A DNA stretch of 64,000 bases from Pyxidicoccus caerfyrddinensis. Its GTDB lineage: Bacteria; Myxococcota; Myxococcia; Myxococcales; Myxococcaceae. The position numbers were made by a program, and so were the translations under genes. Shown piece after piece: positions 33,471 through 42,125 of this stretch. Within the stretch, counting starts at the first letter, position 1, and every line of letters begins with the position of its first letter. The DNA is taken from contig NZ_JAAIYA010000021.1 in NCBI RefSeq assembly GCF_010894405.1, positions 151,066 to 215,065 of the forward strand, in the 5' to 3' direction. The notes beneath the pieces are model-generated. The model saw nothing but the letters and a program-made list of their open reading frames with translations, ran no database searches and had not been told where the DNA came from.

Positions 33471-34775
33471 TCAAGGTTGAGTGACGAGTTGATGGAGTCG
33501 TGAACCTGGGGTGCAGACCTCGCCCTTGAGTCTCTTGAGCTCCTCCACGAACAGGGCCCTGCATCGAGATACTGTTCCGCAGTCTTGCAACACATCATCG
33601 AGCCGCTGGAAGACCTCCGCATGATACGCCTCGGGATGCGGCCCTTGATGATTCCTGAGATAGGCAAGGTTCGCAGGGTCATCCAAGGTCATCCCCACCC
33701 TTTCGAAGAGTTCCTCGAACCGGGGCGTCCACGGTCCACCGCGAATCTCGGAGGTGTCGTTCTTGTTCGTGGCGAGGTGGTGCCACTGGTGGTCGTCCTT
33801 CTTCACCGAGCCGTCCGTGCACGCGCTGCCCGCTCCGCCCGACGCGGAGGCCGTCGCCGTGCCCACCGCCACGCCGCTGACCACCAGCGAGCCGTCCGCC
33901 ACCATCTGCACCGTCGTCGCGCTCTGCCACGTCAACCCTCCGGGCATCGCGTACCGCGACGGCGTGAGCAGCGACCACAGTCCGCCCTCGGGCACCTTCG
34001 GCAGTGCCTTGCCCACGCCGAAGCTGGCCACCAGCACCACGGCCCGCAGCGCCGTGCCTCCCATGGCCCGTCCGAAGCGCTCGGCCACTGCTTCCAGCTC
34101 TTCCACCGTCCTTGCTGCTTCCGCGTCCTTGTAAAGCTGGTAGCAGGCCAACCCCAGGTTGCGCAGTTCCAGCAGCCCCACCGCAATCGCCAGCCTCACC
34201 GTCAGCGCCGCCGCGAAGGCCTTGGAGAACACCGGCTCTGGCAGCGCCCATGCCGCCAGGTACACGACGACTGACAACGTCACGCTGGCCAGGAAGACGG
34301 GGGAACGGAACAACTCCTCCGCCGCGTCCCGGATGCCGGGGCCCATGTACCGAGGGGAGCGCTGCAGCGCGAGGAAGAGGCGGCTGTGCTCCAGCGAGCC
34401 CGGCAGCGGCAACCGCGAGGGGCCGTACTTCGCGAGGAACTCCTGTCGGAGCCGCAGCTCCCACTCGGCGGGTGCGCCCTCACTCGCGAGCGCTCGCTGG
34501 AAGCGGGGCACAGGCGTGTGGCGCAAGGCCTGGTGGAAGCCGGCCAGCACCGCGCGGGCTTCTTCCGGGCTCAGTGTTTCCCACGCAGGTGCGGCCTCCA
34601 ACGGAGTGAAGGACAGCCGCACGCGGTCGCCAGACAGCCGCGTCGTCCGCACGACTTCGGGCCGGGACGGACTGCCTCCGTCATCCGCGTGCCCGTCCGG
34701 TGACGAAGCGCACGAGGCGAACACTATCGAGCAACAGAGCAGGGCCATGCGCAACAGCGGGGAAGCTGTCCTCAT
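33471..34775 (-). CDS. Lipoprotein polymorphic toxin with AHH nuclease domain, second cassette
   Basis: This 434-residue lipoprotein has the signal LLRMALLCCSIVFASC (Cys21 as lipid site). It shares with the 8889 toxin a central hydrophobic block (YLAAWALPEPVFSKAFAAALTVRLAIAVG) and the C-terminal domain: DHQWHHLATNKN, RGGPWTPRFEELFERVGM, HQGPHPEAYHAEVFQRLDD, and a paired Cys region (DCGTVSRCRALF). The HH, ATNKN and H-x-GPH residues are the presumed AHH nuclease site. The N-terminal thirds differ. Cell-to-cell transfer by outer-membrane exchange is known for related SitA toxins; here it is inferred. Confidence 0.8.
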   Translation of the reverse strand: MRTASPLLRMALLCCSIVFASCASSPDGHADDGGSPSRPEVVRTTRLSGDRVRLSFTPLEAAPAWETLSPEEARAVLAGFHQALRHTPVPRFQRALASEGAPAEWELRLRQEFLAKYGPSRLPLPGSLEHSRLFLALQRSPRYMGPGIRDAAEELFRSPVFLASVTLSVVVYLAAWALPEPVFSKAFAAALTVRLAIAVGLLELRNLGLACYQLYKDAEAARTVEELEAVAERFGRAMGGTALRAVVLVASFGVGKALPKVPEGGLWSLLTPSRYAMPGGLTWQSATTVQMVADGSLVVSGVAVGTATASASGGAGSACTDGSVKKDDHQWHHLATNKNDTSEIRGGPWTPRFEELFERVGMTLDDPANLAYLRNHQGPHPEAYHAEVFQRLDDVLQDCGTVSRCRALFVEELKRLKGEVCTPGSRLHQLVTQP

Positions 34776-34886
34776 GCGCGGGCAGCTTGCACGACACGAT
34801 GCCTGCGCGCACTTGGGCAGCGGACCTTCATGGCGTGGGCACAGCCGCTCCGGAATTTTCGAGCACCGCGAAGCGCCGCCGCGTCC

Positions 34887-35363
34887 CTACACAGCCTTCG
34901 CGAGCTGCCGCATCAGCTCCGCCTGCTCGGGGTACAGCTCCACCAGGGACTCCGCGGACGGCATCTCCCAGTCCGCGAAGTCGAAGCCCGGCGCCACGGT
35001 GCAGCCCACCAGCGTGTACTCCCCACGAGGCACCGCCGCCTGCAAGACGCCCGCGTGCACCACCACCTGCGGCTGCTCGCCCTTCGTCACATCCCTCCCG
35101 AGCACCACCGTCTCCACCCGGCCACTCGCGCCCACGAGGAGCAGCTCCAGTGGATGCCCGTCGTAGAAGTGCCACACCTCGTCCGAGGTCACCCGGTGCC
35201 ATGCCGCGAACGAGCCTCTCGGCAGCAGGTAGTAGATGGCCGTGCCCGCCGAGCGCACGCCTCGCGGTGTCTCCACCGCCAGCGCCGCGCGATAGGTCTC
35301 CTTGTAGAAACCACCCTCGGGATGCGGCACCAGCCCCAGCCTGCGCACGAGCTCATCGACCAT
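34887..35363 (-). CDS. Cupin, DUF985 family
   Basis: The 158-residue product has the typical DUF985 start LVRRLGLVPHPEGGFYKETYRA, then TAIYYLLPRGSFAAWHRVTSDEVWHFYDGHPLELLLV (cupin motif 1) and GEYTLVGCTVAPGFDFADWEMPSAESL (motif 2 and the family's FDFxD ending). Relatives are single-domain cupins of unsettled function, some with epimerase-like suggestions. No signal peptide. Confidence 0.85.
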   Translation of the reverse strand: MVDELVRRLGLVPHPEGGFYKETYRAALAVETPRGVRSAGTAIYYLLPRGSFAAWHRVTSDEVWHFYDGHPLELLLVGASGRVETVVLGRDVTKGEQPQVVVHAGVLQAAVPRGEYTLVGCTVAPGFDFADWEMPSAESLVELYPEQAELMRQLAKAV

Positions 35364-35390
35364 GGCCGCGCAGTGTATGCGCCCCGTGCC

Positions 35391-35879
35391 TCACTCCGGC
35401 AGCGGCGTGGCGACGTAGTCCCGGCCGCTGTCCTCATGACAGCCATGGCACGTCGAGTGGCCCCGGCCGTAGTAGTTGTCGCCGTAGTCCGGCCCCAGGC
35501 CCTCGAAGAAGATCCACGTGTCCTTCCCGGCCCCCTCGGACACCTTCACGTCGAGCGCATGGCCTCGCAGCGTCTTCCCCTCCGAGTCGTACAGCTCCTT
35601 CACGGTGATGCTTCCCGGGGGGTGCGTGGCGTTGCCCGCGCGCATCGACTCCGCCAGCACGTCGTTGAAGAACACGCGGACCTTCGGGCCATGTGAGCGC
35701 ACCGAGTCCCTCGGCGCGGACTCGGCGAGCCACGTCGTGTAGCGCCCGTCGCGCACGAAGGCGGTGATGCCCGCCTCCGACGTGTCCAGGTCCCCCACCA
35801 CGCCTACGTGCTCATCGACAGAGGACGAGGGACCACAGGCCGCGAGCAGCACGGTGACGGCAACGAACGACAGTCGCAT
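35391..35879 (-). CDS. Cytochrome P460-like c-heme lipoprotein
   Basis: Starting at ATG 35879 gives 162 residues with a clear lipobox (MRLSFVAVTVLLAACG, Cys15). The body has VRVFFNDVLAESMRAGNATHPPGSITVKELYD and DTWIFFEGLGPDYGDNYYGRGHSTCHGCHEDSGRDYV. A single CHGCH heme motif close to the C-terminus preceded by a beta barrel is the layout of cytochrome P460 proteins. It is probably anchored in a membrane facing the periplasm. Natural substrate unknown. Confidence 0.8.
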   Translation of the reverse strand: MRLSFVAVTVLLAACGPSSSVDEHVGVVGDLDTSEAGITAFVRDGRYTTWLAESAPRDSVRSHGPKVRVFFNDVLAESMRAGNATHPPGSITVKELYDSEGKTLRGHALDVKVSEGAGKDTWIFFEGLGPDYGDNYYGRGHSTCHGCHEDSGRDYVATPLPE

Positions 35880-36193
35880 GGAAGGGACCTCGTGACGGAG
35901 TACGGGCGCACGGCCCGCGATGGCGGCTGTCCCCGGTACGCCACGAGCACGACCCCGGTTACGGCGGAGCCGCTGGCCGTGCCCACAGCCACCCGCGCCG
36001 GTACGCACAGCGCTCGTGTCCGCGAGCCCGACCTCAGGGGCCGCGCATGACCATGCCCTCGCCCAATCGCAGGAAATCCCTGTCTCTTTCTCCGTGCTTG
36101 CGGGCCTCCAGCGGCCCGTCCGCGCTCCAACCTCGCGGGTCCCCGCGTGTCGCCCCTCCCTGTTAGGGTAGCGACCCAGGAGGTAGTCAGGGC
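35880..36193. other. Divergent intergenic region
   Basis: About 310 bp between the P460-like gene (minus) and the DUF2381 gene (plus). I see no coding pattern. It must hold both promoters. An AGGAGG site near 36178 serves the downstream TTG start. Confidence 0.45.
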
Positions 36194-37102
36194 TTGCTCC
36201 AACCATTTCCTCGGGTCATGCTGGTGCTGACCACCTTGGCAGGTATGACGGCGGTCGCGGGAGATACCGGGGTGGAGCGGCAGATGCGTCAGCGGCACAT
36301 CACCCTCTCCGCGGAGAACCCGGCGACGATGCACGGGTTGCATGTCGCCGCGGGCACCGCCACCGTGCTGCTGTTCGACTCGCCCGTACTCCCCGCCAGC
36401 CTGGAGCTGGGTGCGTCGCGCGAGCGCTTCGAGCGCATCGACATCACCGAGCGCGCCCTCATCCTCCTGCCCCGACTGGAGCTCGCGCCCCACGAGCGCA
36501 TTCCCCTCACGGTGCGCTTCGCGGACGGGCACTTTCCCCACCGCGCAACCTTCGCCCTCACGACCGAGCCGGGAGAGGTGGACCTCCAGGTCCGCGTCTT
36601 CCGCACCGCGCTCGCTCCCGAAGCGCTCGTGGAGCAACTGGGCGCCGTGCAGGCCCGCTGCGAGGACTCGGGACGCTTCTCCAACCTGCTCTTCACCCGG
36701 GACCTGGGGAACGGCATCGTCGTGAAGCGGCTGAACCCCCGTGTCGTCGTTGACGACGGCCCACCGCCCCTCAACGTCGTCGGCATGCGGGTCTTCGTCG
36801 CGCCGGGCCTCCTGGCCTTCGAGGTCATCCTCCTCCTCGCCGAAGGTCAGGCTCCCTGGCAGCCCGGAAGGATTGAGGTCCACAGCGAGACGACGGAGGA
36901 GCGGGTCCCGGTCCGGGCGGTGGACCTGGATGTCCAGACACTCCATCCCGGAGTCACGGGGAGGCTCGCCCTGGAGCTTCGAACGCGTCCCGCTTCGCCA
37001 GCCGAGCTGCTCCGCATCGACGTCCACGAGCAGGGTGGCGCACGCATCCTGCACCTTCACGAAGTGCGCATTCCGCTGCCCCCACCCGAGGTGACGCATT
37101 GA
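36194..37102 (+). CDS. DUF2381 (TIGR02268) myxobacterial exported protein
   Basis: The 302-residue product starts at a TTG preceded by AGGAGG; ATG 36218 is an alternative. The N-terminus (MLQPFPRVMLVLTTLAGMTAVAG) is an export signal. The body is beta-rich: RHITLSAENPATMHGLHVAAGTATVLLFDSPV, RFERIDITERALILLPRLELAPHERIPLTVRFADG, LELRTRPASPAELLRIDVHEQGGARILHL. This matches the myxobacteria-restricted DUF2381 family. The stop overlaps the start of the kinase gene (TTGA), the usual gene pairing for this family, so it probably signals together with that kinase. Confidence 0.82.
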   Translation: MLQPFPRVMLVLTTLAGMTAVAGDTGVERQMRQRHITLSAENPATMHGLHVAAGTATVLLFDSPVLPASLELGASRERFERIDITERALILLPRLELAPHERIPLTVRFADGHFPHRATFALTTEPGEVDLQVRVFRTALAPEALVEQLGAVQARCEDSGRFSNLLFTRDLGNGIVVKRLNPRVVVDDGPPPLNVVGMRVFVAPGLLAFEVILLLAEGQAPWQPGRIEVHSETTEERVPVRAVDLDVQTLHPGVTGRLALELRTRPASPAELLRIDVHEQGGARILHLHEVRIPLPPPEVTH

Positions 37103-38958
37103 GTGCGGAGCACCCACTCACGCTCCGTCCGGGAATGACGGTGGGCCCCTGGCGCATCCTCGCTCAGGTGGGCTCGGGCTCCTTCGGCATCGTGTTCCAG
37201 GTCGAGCACGCGGGGCAGCGCCATGCCCTCAAGTTTGCCCTGCGAGGTCCGGGCAGCGACGACCTCAACCACACCGACGCTCGCGCGGCGCGGGAGCTGG
37301 CCTGTCTGCTCCAGGCCGTCCACCCCAATGTGGCGCGAGTCTGGGCGCATGGCCGCTGGCCGGATGCGCGGACGGGCTACCACTACGTGGTCATGGACTT
37401 CGTGGAGGGCCCCACCCTGGATGGTTGGATGAAGCGAGCGCGTCCGTCGGCCCGCGGGGTCGCGCACCTCTTCGCCCGGCTGGCGCGGGCCCTGGGTGAG
37501 CTGCACGCGCGCGATGTCTTCCACCGCGACCTCAAGCCGTCCAACATCCTCGTGCGCGACGCCGACGCACAGCCCGTCCTCGTGGACTTCGGCAGCGCGG
37601 ACCATGCCGAGGCACTCCCGCTCACCGAGGGCACGCTCCCTCCCGGCACGACGCAGTACCGAAGTCCAGAAGCCCTCCGCTTCCACCGCGAGCACTCCGA
37701 CCGGCCCGACGCGCGCTACCCCTTCCGCGCGACGGATGACCTCTATGCCCTGGGTGTGACGCTCCACGAGGTGCTCACGGGTGCTCCCACGTTCTCACCG
37801 ACGCTGCCCCGGGAAGTCCTCATCGAGCACATCGAGGAGCGTCCGCCTCCCCTGCCTTCCGAAGTGAATCCCCGAGTCCCTGCATCGCTGGAGGCCATCG
37901 TCCTTCGGCTTCTCCGGAAACGGGCCCGGGAAAGGTACTCCCACGGCGAGGCCCTGCACGCGGCCCTCGAGGAAGCGCTGCGCACCGCCGGGCCCGAGTG
38001 GGACGAACCCCTGTTCCCGGAGGCGCAACCCCATTCGACAGTGCAGGCGAAGCTGGACCGCGCCAGGCTCGCTCCGCGCCCGCCCCCTCGCGAGCCCCCT
38101 CCCACGGCAGCCTCCGCCCACGTCTCCGGTCCAGCTCCCGCTCGCGACACGCCCGGGTTCCAACCTCCGCGTCCCGCTTCGTGGCGCCTGCTGGGTGCGG
38201 GAGTGCTCCTCGGGCTGCTGGCCATGCTCGGGTGGACGAGCGCGGGAGCGTCCCACACTCCGGGACGGCCGCTGGCTTCGGTGTCCACCCCGCCTCCAGG
38301 CGCGGACGGCTCTACCGGTGAGACTCCCTCGCTGGCGGATGCAGGTATGGATGTGGGGATGAGCGAAGAAATGGTGACGAGCCCGATGACACCTGGAACA
38401 CCCAAGCCTTCCGCCGCGTCCCCGGGTGCATTGAAGCGCGCGCTGCCGGTCTGCCTCGCGGGAGTCGCCGCGGCCGCCAGCCTCCACTGCGCGAGCACGA
38501 CCTATGCGACGCCCGTGGGAGAGCATCCCCGCAGGAACCAGCCCTGCTCTCCCAATGCCATGAGGAACATGGACAAGCTGCTACGGAAGTTCCGCGGCTC
38601 GTACAGCCTTCCGCTGATAGGCACCGCCCAGCTCGACTACCACCAGGACTACGTCGACGGCGACGTGCTCATTGGCGGCCTGAGGACGGGCGCCATCAGC
38701 AGCATCGTCCGGAATCCCGGTGCCTTCCCCTCCGGCACCGTCCTGTATGGCTGGGTGTGGGTGGACGGAGAGGATGCGGAAATCCAGTGGTTCGAGGCCG
38801 ACGTCCCGCGCTTCGGGAAGGAGTACGCCAGCCGCATCACCGTCTGCGCCCGGGTGGGGGACGAGCAGCGCCGGACGGTGCGTCACGCACCGGGCTCCAC
38901 TCCGAAGGCCCCCATCTGGGTGCGAACCGACGACTACGTGGTGGTCGACTCATGGTGA
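37099..38958 (+). CDS. Transmembrane Ser/Thr protein kinase paired with DUF2381
   Basis: The 619-residue product starts at a TTG that overlaps the previous stop. The kinase domain (about 15-290) has VGSGSFGIVF, the HALKFAL lysine, HRDLKPSNILV and DFGSA; the activation-segment end is PPGTTQYRSPEAL. A Pro-rich linker leads to one membrane span (SWRLLGAGVLLGLLAMLGW, about 362-383). The outer part has a short Cys-containing region and a C-terminal domain (NMDKLLRKFRGSYSLPLIGTAQLDYHQDYVDGDVLIGG...VRTDDYVVVDSW). The catalytic Lys and Asp are present, so activity is likely. Inference: the DUF2381 partner modulates its external domain. Confidence 0.88.
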   Translation: MSAEHPLTLRPGMTVGPWRILAQVGSGSFGIVFQVEHAGQRHALKFALRGPGSDDLNHTDARAARELACLLQAVHPNVARVWAHGRWPDARTGYHYVVMDFVEGPTLDGWMKRARPSARGVAHLFARLARALGELHARDVFHRDLKPSNILVRDADAQPVLVDFGSADHAEALPLTEGTLPPGTTQYRSPEALRFHREHSDRPDARYPFRATDDLYALGVTLHEVLTGAPTFSPTLPREVLIEHIEERPPPLPSEVNPRVPASLEAIVLRLLRKRARERYSHGEALHAALEEALRTAGPEWDEPLFPEAQPHSTVQAKLDRARLAPRPPPREPPPTAASAHVSGPAPARDTPGFQPPRPASWRLLGAGVLLGLLAMLGWTSAGASHTPGRPLASVSTPPPGADGSTGETPSLADAGMDVGMSEEMVTSPMTPGTPKPSAASPGALKRALPVCLAGVAAAASLHCASTTYATPVGEHPRRNQPCSPNAMRNMDKLLRKFRGSYSLPLIGTAQLDYHQDYVDGDVLIGGLRTGAISSIVRNPGAFPSGTVLYGWVWVDGEDAEIQWFEADVPRFGKEYASRITVCARVGDEQRRTVRHAPGSTPKAPIWVRTDDYVVVDSW

Positions 38959-38990
38959 CGCGAGCCACCTCCTCGGCGGCCCGCGCCCCG

Positions 38991-39380
38991 CTACTTCTTC
39001 TTCTGGTGCATGGCCGAAGCCACCAGGTTCATCAGCTTGAGCTGCACCGGCGACAGCTTGCGCAGGTTGCGCATCAGCCGGCGCATCTCGGGTGTGTCGT
39101 CCTCGCGAGTCTTCGCGACATTGGGCGCCACCTTGTCCTTCGCGGGCGGCGGGGCGGACAGGTCCTCGCCCAGGCCGAGCAGTTCGTGCGGTGGCACGTG
39201 GAGCACCACGCACAGCCGACGCAGGTTCTGCACGCTGGGCAGCATGTGCCCGCGCTCCAGCCGCCCGTACACCTCCGACGCCATGCCAATCCGCTCCGCG
39301 ACATCGGCCTGCGTCAGTCCCATGCGCACCCGGGCGGCCCTCGACGCGGCTCCCAGCATGCTCGCCAATTCTGTGTCCAT
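38991..39380 (-). CDS. XRE-family helix-turn-helix regulator
   Basis: Starting at ATG 39380 (MDTELASMLGAASRAARVRMGLTQADVAERIGMASEVYGRLERGHMLPSVQNLRRLCVVL) gives 129 residues. The five-helix XRE domain covers residues 5-65. The tail holds an Ala/Pro/Lys linker and an amphipathic helix (MRRLMRNLRKLSPVQLKLMNLVASAMHQ), perhaps for dimerisation. No target is evident. The gap to the plus-strand gene at 39668 (287 bp) presumably holds divergent promoters. Confidence 0.85.
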   Translation of the reverse strand: MDTELASMLGAASRAARVRMGLTQADVAERIGMASEVYGRLERGHMLPSVQNLRRLCVVLHVPPHELLGLGEDLSAPPPAKDKVAPNVAKTREDDTPEMRRLMRNLRKLSPVQLKLMNLVASAMHQKKK

Positions 39381-39667
39381 GCGTGTGTCAGTCCACGAAA
39401 GGAGGGGCCCCGCTCCAGGCGCCTCGGAGGCCCATAGATAACCCTCAAGGTCGGGTACTTTCACCATACCTTCAGCGTTTTTTCAAACAAGGCTCGGCCT
39501 TGCACCACGCCACTTTGCGGGCGCTGCGTGCCTTGCGCGGAGTCACGCGATTCCAACGTCCGCCCGTCGCTTTTTCCACGGACGGCGCCGCGCACGCTTC
39601 CGCGCGGAGCGGCGCGTGTCCACGCTCGCGGCGCCTTCCACTCACTCACGCACGGAGCCGCACGCAT

Positions 39668-40039
39668 ATGGATTCCATCGGACGCCGCAGGTGGGCCATC
39701 GCCGAGGGCTGGATTCCCAGCCAGAGCACCGGGCCCGCTCCGACGATGACGAGCCACGAGACGGCCTGCCTCCTCAACACGGGAGACCGCGACGCCCAGG
39801 TGGAAGTGACGCTCTTCTTCAAGGACCGTGAGCCCGTGGGGCCCTACCGCGTCACCGTGCCCGCGCGCCGCACGCTCCACCTGCGCTTCAATGACTTGAA
39901 GGACCCGGCGCCCGTGCCCCGCGACACCGACTACGCCAGCGTCATCCTCTCGGACGTGCCCATCGTCGTGCAGCACACGCGGCTGGACTCGCGCCAGGCG
40001 GAGAACGCGCTGATGACGACCATCGCCTTCTCGGAGTGA
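39668..40039 (+). CDS. Sensory rhodopsin transducer (ASRT) family protein
   Basis: The 123-residue product reads RRRWAIAEGWIPSQSTGPAPTMTSHETACLLNTGDRDAQVEVTLFF, then GPYRVTVPARRTLHLRFNDL and DYASVILSDVPIVVQHTRLDSRQAENALMTTIA. It matches the Anabaena sensory rhodopsin transducer family over its full length. In Anabaena the tetrameric ASRT binds the photoreceptor and can bind DNA, but most family members occur without a rhodopsin. None of the other genes here encodes a seven-helix retinal protein. So this copy is probably a ligand- or carbohydrate-binding regulator with another partner (inference). Confidence 0.85.
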   Translation: MDSIGRRRWAIAEGWIPSQSTGPAPTMTSHETACLLNTGDRDAQVEVTLFFKDREPVGPYRVTVPARRTLHLRFNDLKDPAPVPRDTDYASVILSDVPIVVQHTRLDSRQAENALMTTIAFSE

Positions 40040-40055
40040 CGCCCGGCGCCGCGCT

Positions 40056-40595
40056 TCACGTGTCCACGCCGCGCGCCTCGGCGGTGGCCGTGTCCTCCGC
40101 GTCCAGCAGCGCGCGCCTGCGCTCGGCCGCGGTGAAGAGCATGCCCAGCGGCAGGCCGAGGAAGACGGCGTGCAGCACCACCTGGGGGAACTGTGGCACG
40201 TCGAGGAACCACGGGTAGTAGCCGCGCCCGACGAACTGGAAGTTCAGCAGCCAGATGAACATGCCGAAGAGCATTCCCACCGCGGCCTGGAACTCCCAGC
40301 GGCCCCGGCCGTCCGGCGTCAGCATCGCGTCCAGGAAGGAGTAGAGCAGCCCGGAGAGGGCGGACAGCAGCACGTGGACGCCGAAGCCCACGAGCAGCGC
40401 CGTGCCGGCGGACACCTGCGGGGTGAAGGCCGCCGGCCCCAGCACCACTCCCGCGGACATGCGGACCGGACGCATGGCGCTGTCGCCCGCCGCCACGGCC
40501 AGCACCACCTCCGCCAGCGCCAGCACCACGCCCGCGGCGACGCCGAAGAGCAGTCCATTCGTCGCCGACCAGGGGGTGTACCTCCGCCGAGCCAT
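40056..40595 (-). CDS. Four-span integral membrane protein
   Basis: The 179-residue product starts at ATG 40595 with an AAGGAGG site. Four hydrophobic spans are visible: about 13-36 (GLLFGVAAGVVLALAEVVLAVAA), 64-88 (LLVGFGVHVLLSALSGLLYSF), 105-120 (VGMLFGMFIWLLNF) and 140-158 (VLHAVFLGLPLGMLFTA). The basic ends (MARRRY, AERRRALL) suggest cytoplasmic termini. I recognise no family and there is no retinal-binding Lys context. Convergent with the ASRT gene. Confidence 0.75.
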   Translation of the reverse strand: MARRRYTPWSATNGLLFGVAAGVVLALAEVVLAVAAGDSAMRPVRMSAGVVLGPAAFTPQVSAGTALLVGFGVHVLLSALSGLLYSFLDAMLTPDGRGRWEFQAAVGMLFGMFIWLLNFQFVGRGYYPWFLDVPQFPQVVLHAVFLGLPLGMLFTAAERRRALLDAEDTATAEARGVDT

Positions 40596-40845
40596 CGCGC
40601 CTCCTTGTCGGGGCCGCCGCGCGCTCGGCCCCAGGCGTCAACGTGGACATGCGGCGCGCGGGCGGGCAGCCAGTGCGCGGCGGGTGCTCGGGGCTCTGCT
40701 TCCCCAGCGGCCGCGCGGGCAGTCCGCTGCCGGACGCGAGGCGACCCCCCCGACCAGTGACGGCCAGCGCCCCCGCTCCGCTATCCGGGAGGCAGGCGAG
40801 CCCTCCCCCGCTCCGGGTAACCGAGTGCCCGCCAGAGGAGACCGT

Positions 40846-41244
40846 ATGTCACGCCTGATTGGCTGCATGGCCGCGCTTGCCTGCCTCACCCTCGTGCCCG
40901 GCTGCGACGATGACGACGACGATGACGGGGGCAATGACGACACGGTGGAGTGCCCGACGGGAGGCACGCAGCTCACCGAGCAGAACTTCGGCCGGGCCTT
41001 CCTGGACACCTACTGCACGCGCTGCCACAGCTCCACGCGCACCGGCGCCGCGCGCAACGGAGCGCCCGTGGGCTTCGACTGGGACCTCATCGCCTCCGTG
41101 CGCGCGCACGCGGAGGAGATGAACGAAGAGGCCGGCGCCAACGCGGATGGCAGCGTGAATACCGAGATGCCGCTGAACGACCCGCGCCCGTCCGACGCCG
41201 AGCGACGCCAGCTCTCCGAGTGGCTCGTCTGTGGGGCGCCCTGA
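40846..41244 (+). CDS. c-type heme lipoprotein
   Basis: The 132-residue product starts MSRLIGCMAALACLTLVPGC, a lipobox with Cys20, followed by an acidic run of seven Asp. CTRCH (57-61) is the heme motif, and NTEMPLNDPRPSDAERRQLSEWLVCG supplies the distal Met and the final helix of a class I-like cytochrome c. Small electron carriers or CXXCH-binding lipoproteins of this kind are common in myxobacteria. An AGAGGAGA site precedes the ATG. Confidence 0.82.
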   Translation: MSRLIGCMAALACLTLVPGCDDDDDDDGGNDDTVECPTGGTQLTEQNFGRAFLDTYCTRCHSSTRTGAARNGAPVGFDWDLIASVRAHAEEMNEEAGANADGSVNTEMPLNDPRPSDAERRQLSEWLVCGAP

Positions 41245-41368
41245 GCCCGCGGCTCCGGCACGACGCGCGTCGAAAGGTCTCCGAGGGGCGCGGTGCCTGA
41301 GAGGTGGAGCGGCGCCCGCACGCCGCGCCACCTCGGAATCGGCACGGGCCTTCCGCCGCACGGCGCAT

Positions 41369-41620
41369 GGCCACGGCTTCGCCCCACTGACGGCATCGCC
41401 GCACATCGTGCTCCCCGCCACCCGGAGCTTGGCCACGGCTTCGCCCCGCTGACGGCATCGCCGCACATCGTGAGCTCCGCCCCCCGGAGCATGGCCACGG
41501 CGTCGCCCCGCTGACGGCATCGCCGCACATCGTGCTCCCCGCCACCCGGCACAGGGCCACGGCTTCGCCCCCGCTGACGGCATCGCCGCACACCGTGCTC
41601 CCCACCACCCGGAGCGTGGC
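41369..41620 (+). repeat. Four tandem copies of a 62-bp unit
   Basis: Units begin at GGCCACGGC near 41369, 41431, 41493 and 41555, and a fifth truncated start is near 41618. The core (GGCATCGCCGCACATCGTG and CTCCCCGCCACCCGG) is nearly identical in all. A 62-bp period is not a multiple of three and no frame runs through with sensible bias, so this is non-coding. It fills most of the 587-bp gap after the heme lipoprotein gene; the rest of that gap shows no gene. Confidence 0.85.
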
Positions 41621-41831
41621 CTCGCGCCCACACCCCGGGGGCCGGCCTGGGGGCACGGCCCCCCACTCGGACTGCCCCTCCTGTCGTTTCTTCCGCGCCT
41701 CCGCGCCGCGGCCTGTAACTCCTTCACCCTGAGTCGCCGCACACCTGGGCATCTACCCGGACTCCCAGCGAGAGCGGGCAGGCACGCCATTGGCAAGGAG
41801 CGGACCCGGGAAAGGAACGACGAAACCGGGC

Positions 41832-42107
41832 ATGCCGCAGCTCCGCCACCACAACCAGGGTCCGTACCGCGTGCACTATGCGCCCCAGGCCTGGCGCGAG
41901 GTGGGGCGCATGTCGGCGGAGACCTTCCTCGCGCTCCAGAAGGTGCTGGAGGGGCTCGGTGAAGCCACCGGGCGCGCTCCCGAGGCCACCAACGGACTTG
42001 GCCGGCATGCCCTGCCGGAGCACGGACTGGAGCTCGAGTACACCTGGGACGAGCGCTCGCACACCCTCACGCTGCTGTCACTCGTACGCGTGCCGCGCAA
42101 GCCGTGA
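41832..42107 (+). CDS. Small hypothetical, possible RelE/ParE-fold protein
   Basis: I start at ATG 41832 (MPQLRHHNQGPYRVHYAPQAWREVGRM), giving 91 residues. The order of elements, a strand YRVHYAP, helices AWREVGRMSAETFLALQKVLEGL, then strands LELEYTWDERSHTLTLLSLVRVP, is that of RelE/ParE-superfamily proteins. No antitoxin gene is adjacent on either side, which weakens a toxin reading. Convergent with the response regulator. Confidence 0.5.
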   Translation: MPQLRHHNQGPYRVHYAPQAWREVGRMSAETFLALQKVLEGLGEATGRAPEATNGLGRHALPEHGLELEYTWDERSHTLTLLSLVRVPRKP

Positions 42108-42125
42108 GCGGCCCCGGCCGAGCGC

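Noticed and set aside
40056..40595. Possible rhodopsin partner for the ASRT protein
   Set aside because: Only four hydrophobic spans and no retinal-binding Lys context.
41369..41620. CRISPR or coding-repeat reading of the 62-bp units
   Set aside because: Whole units are near-identical without variable spacers, and the period breaks any reading frame.
41832..42107. Toxin-antitoxin module based on the RelE-like gene
   Set aside because: No antitoxin-like gene is adjacent; the upstream DNA is a tandem repeat and the downstream neighbour is a response regulator.
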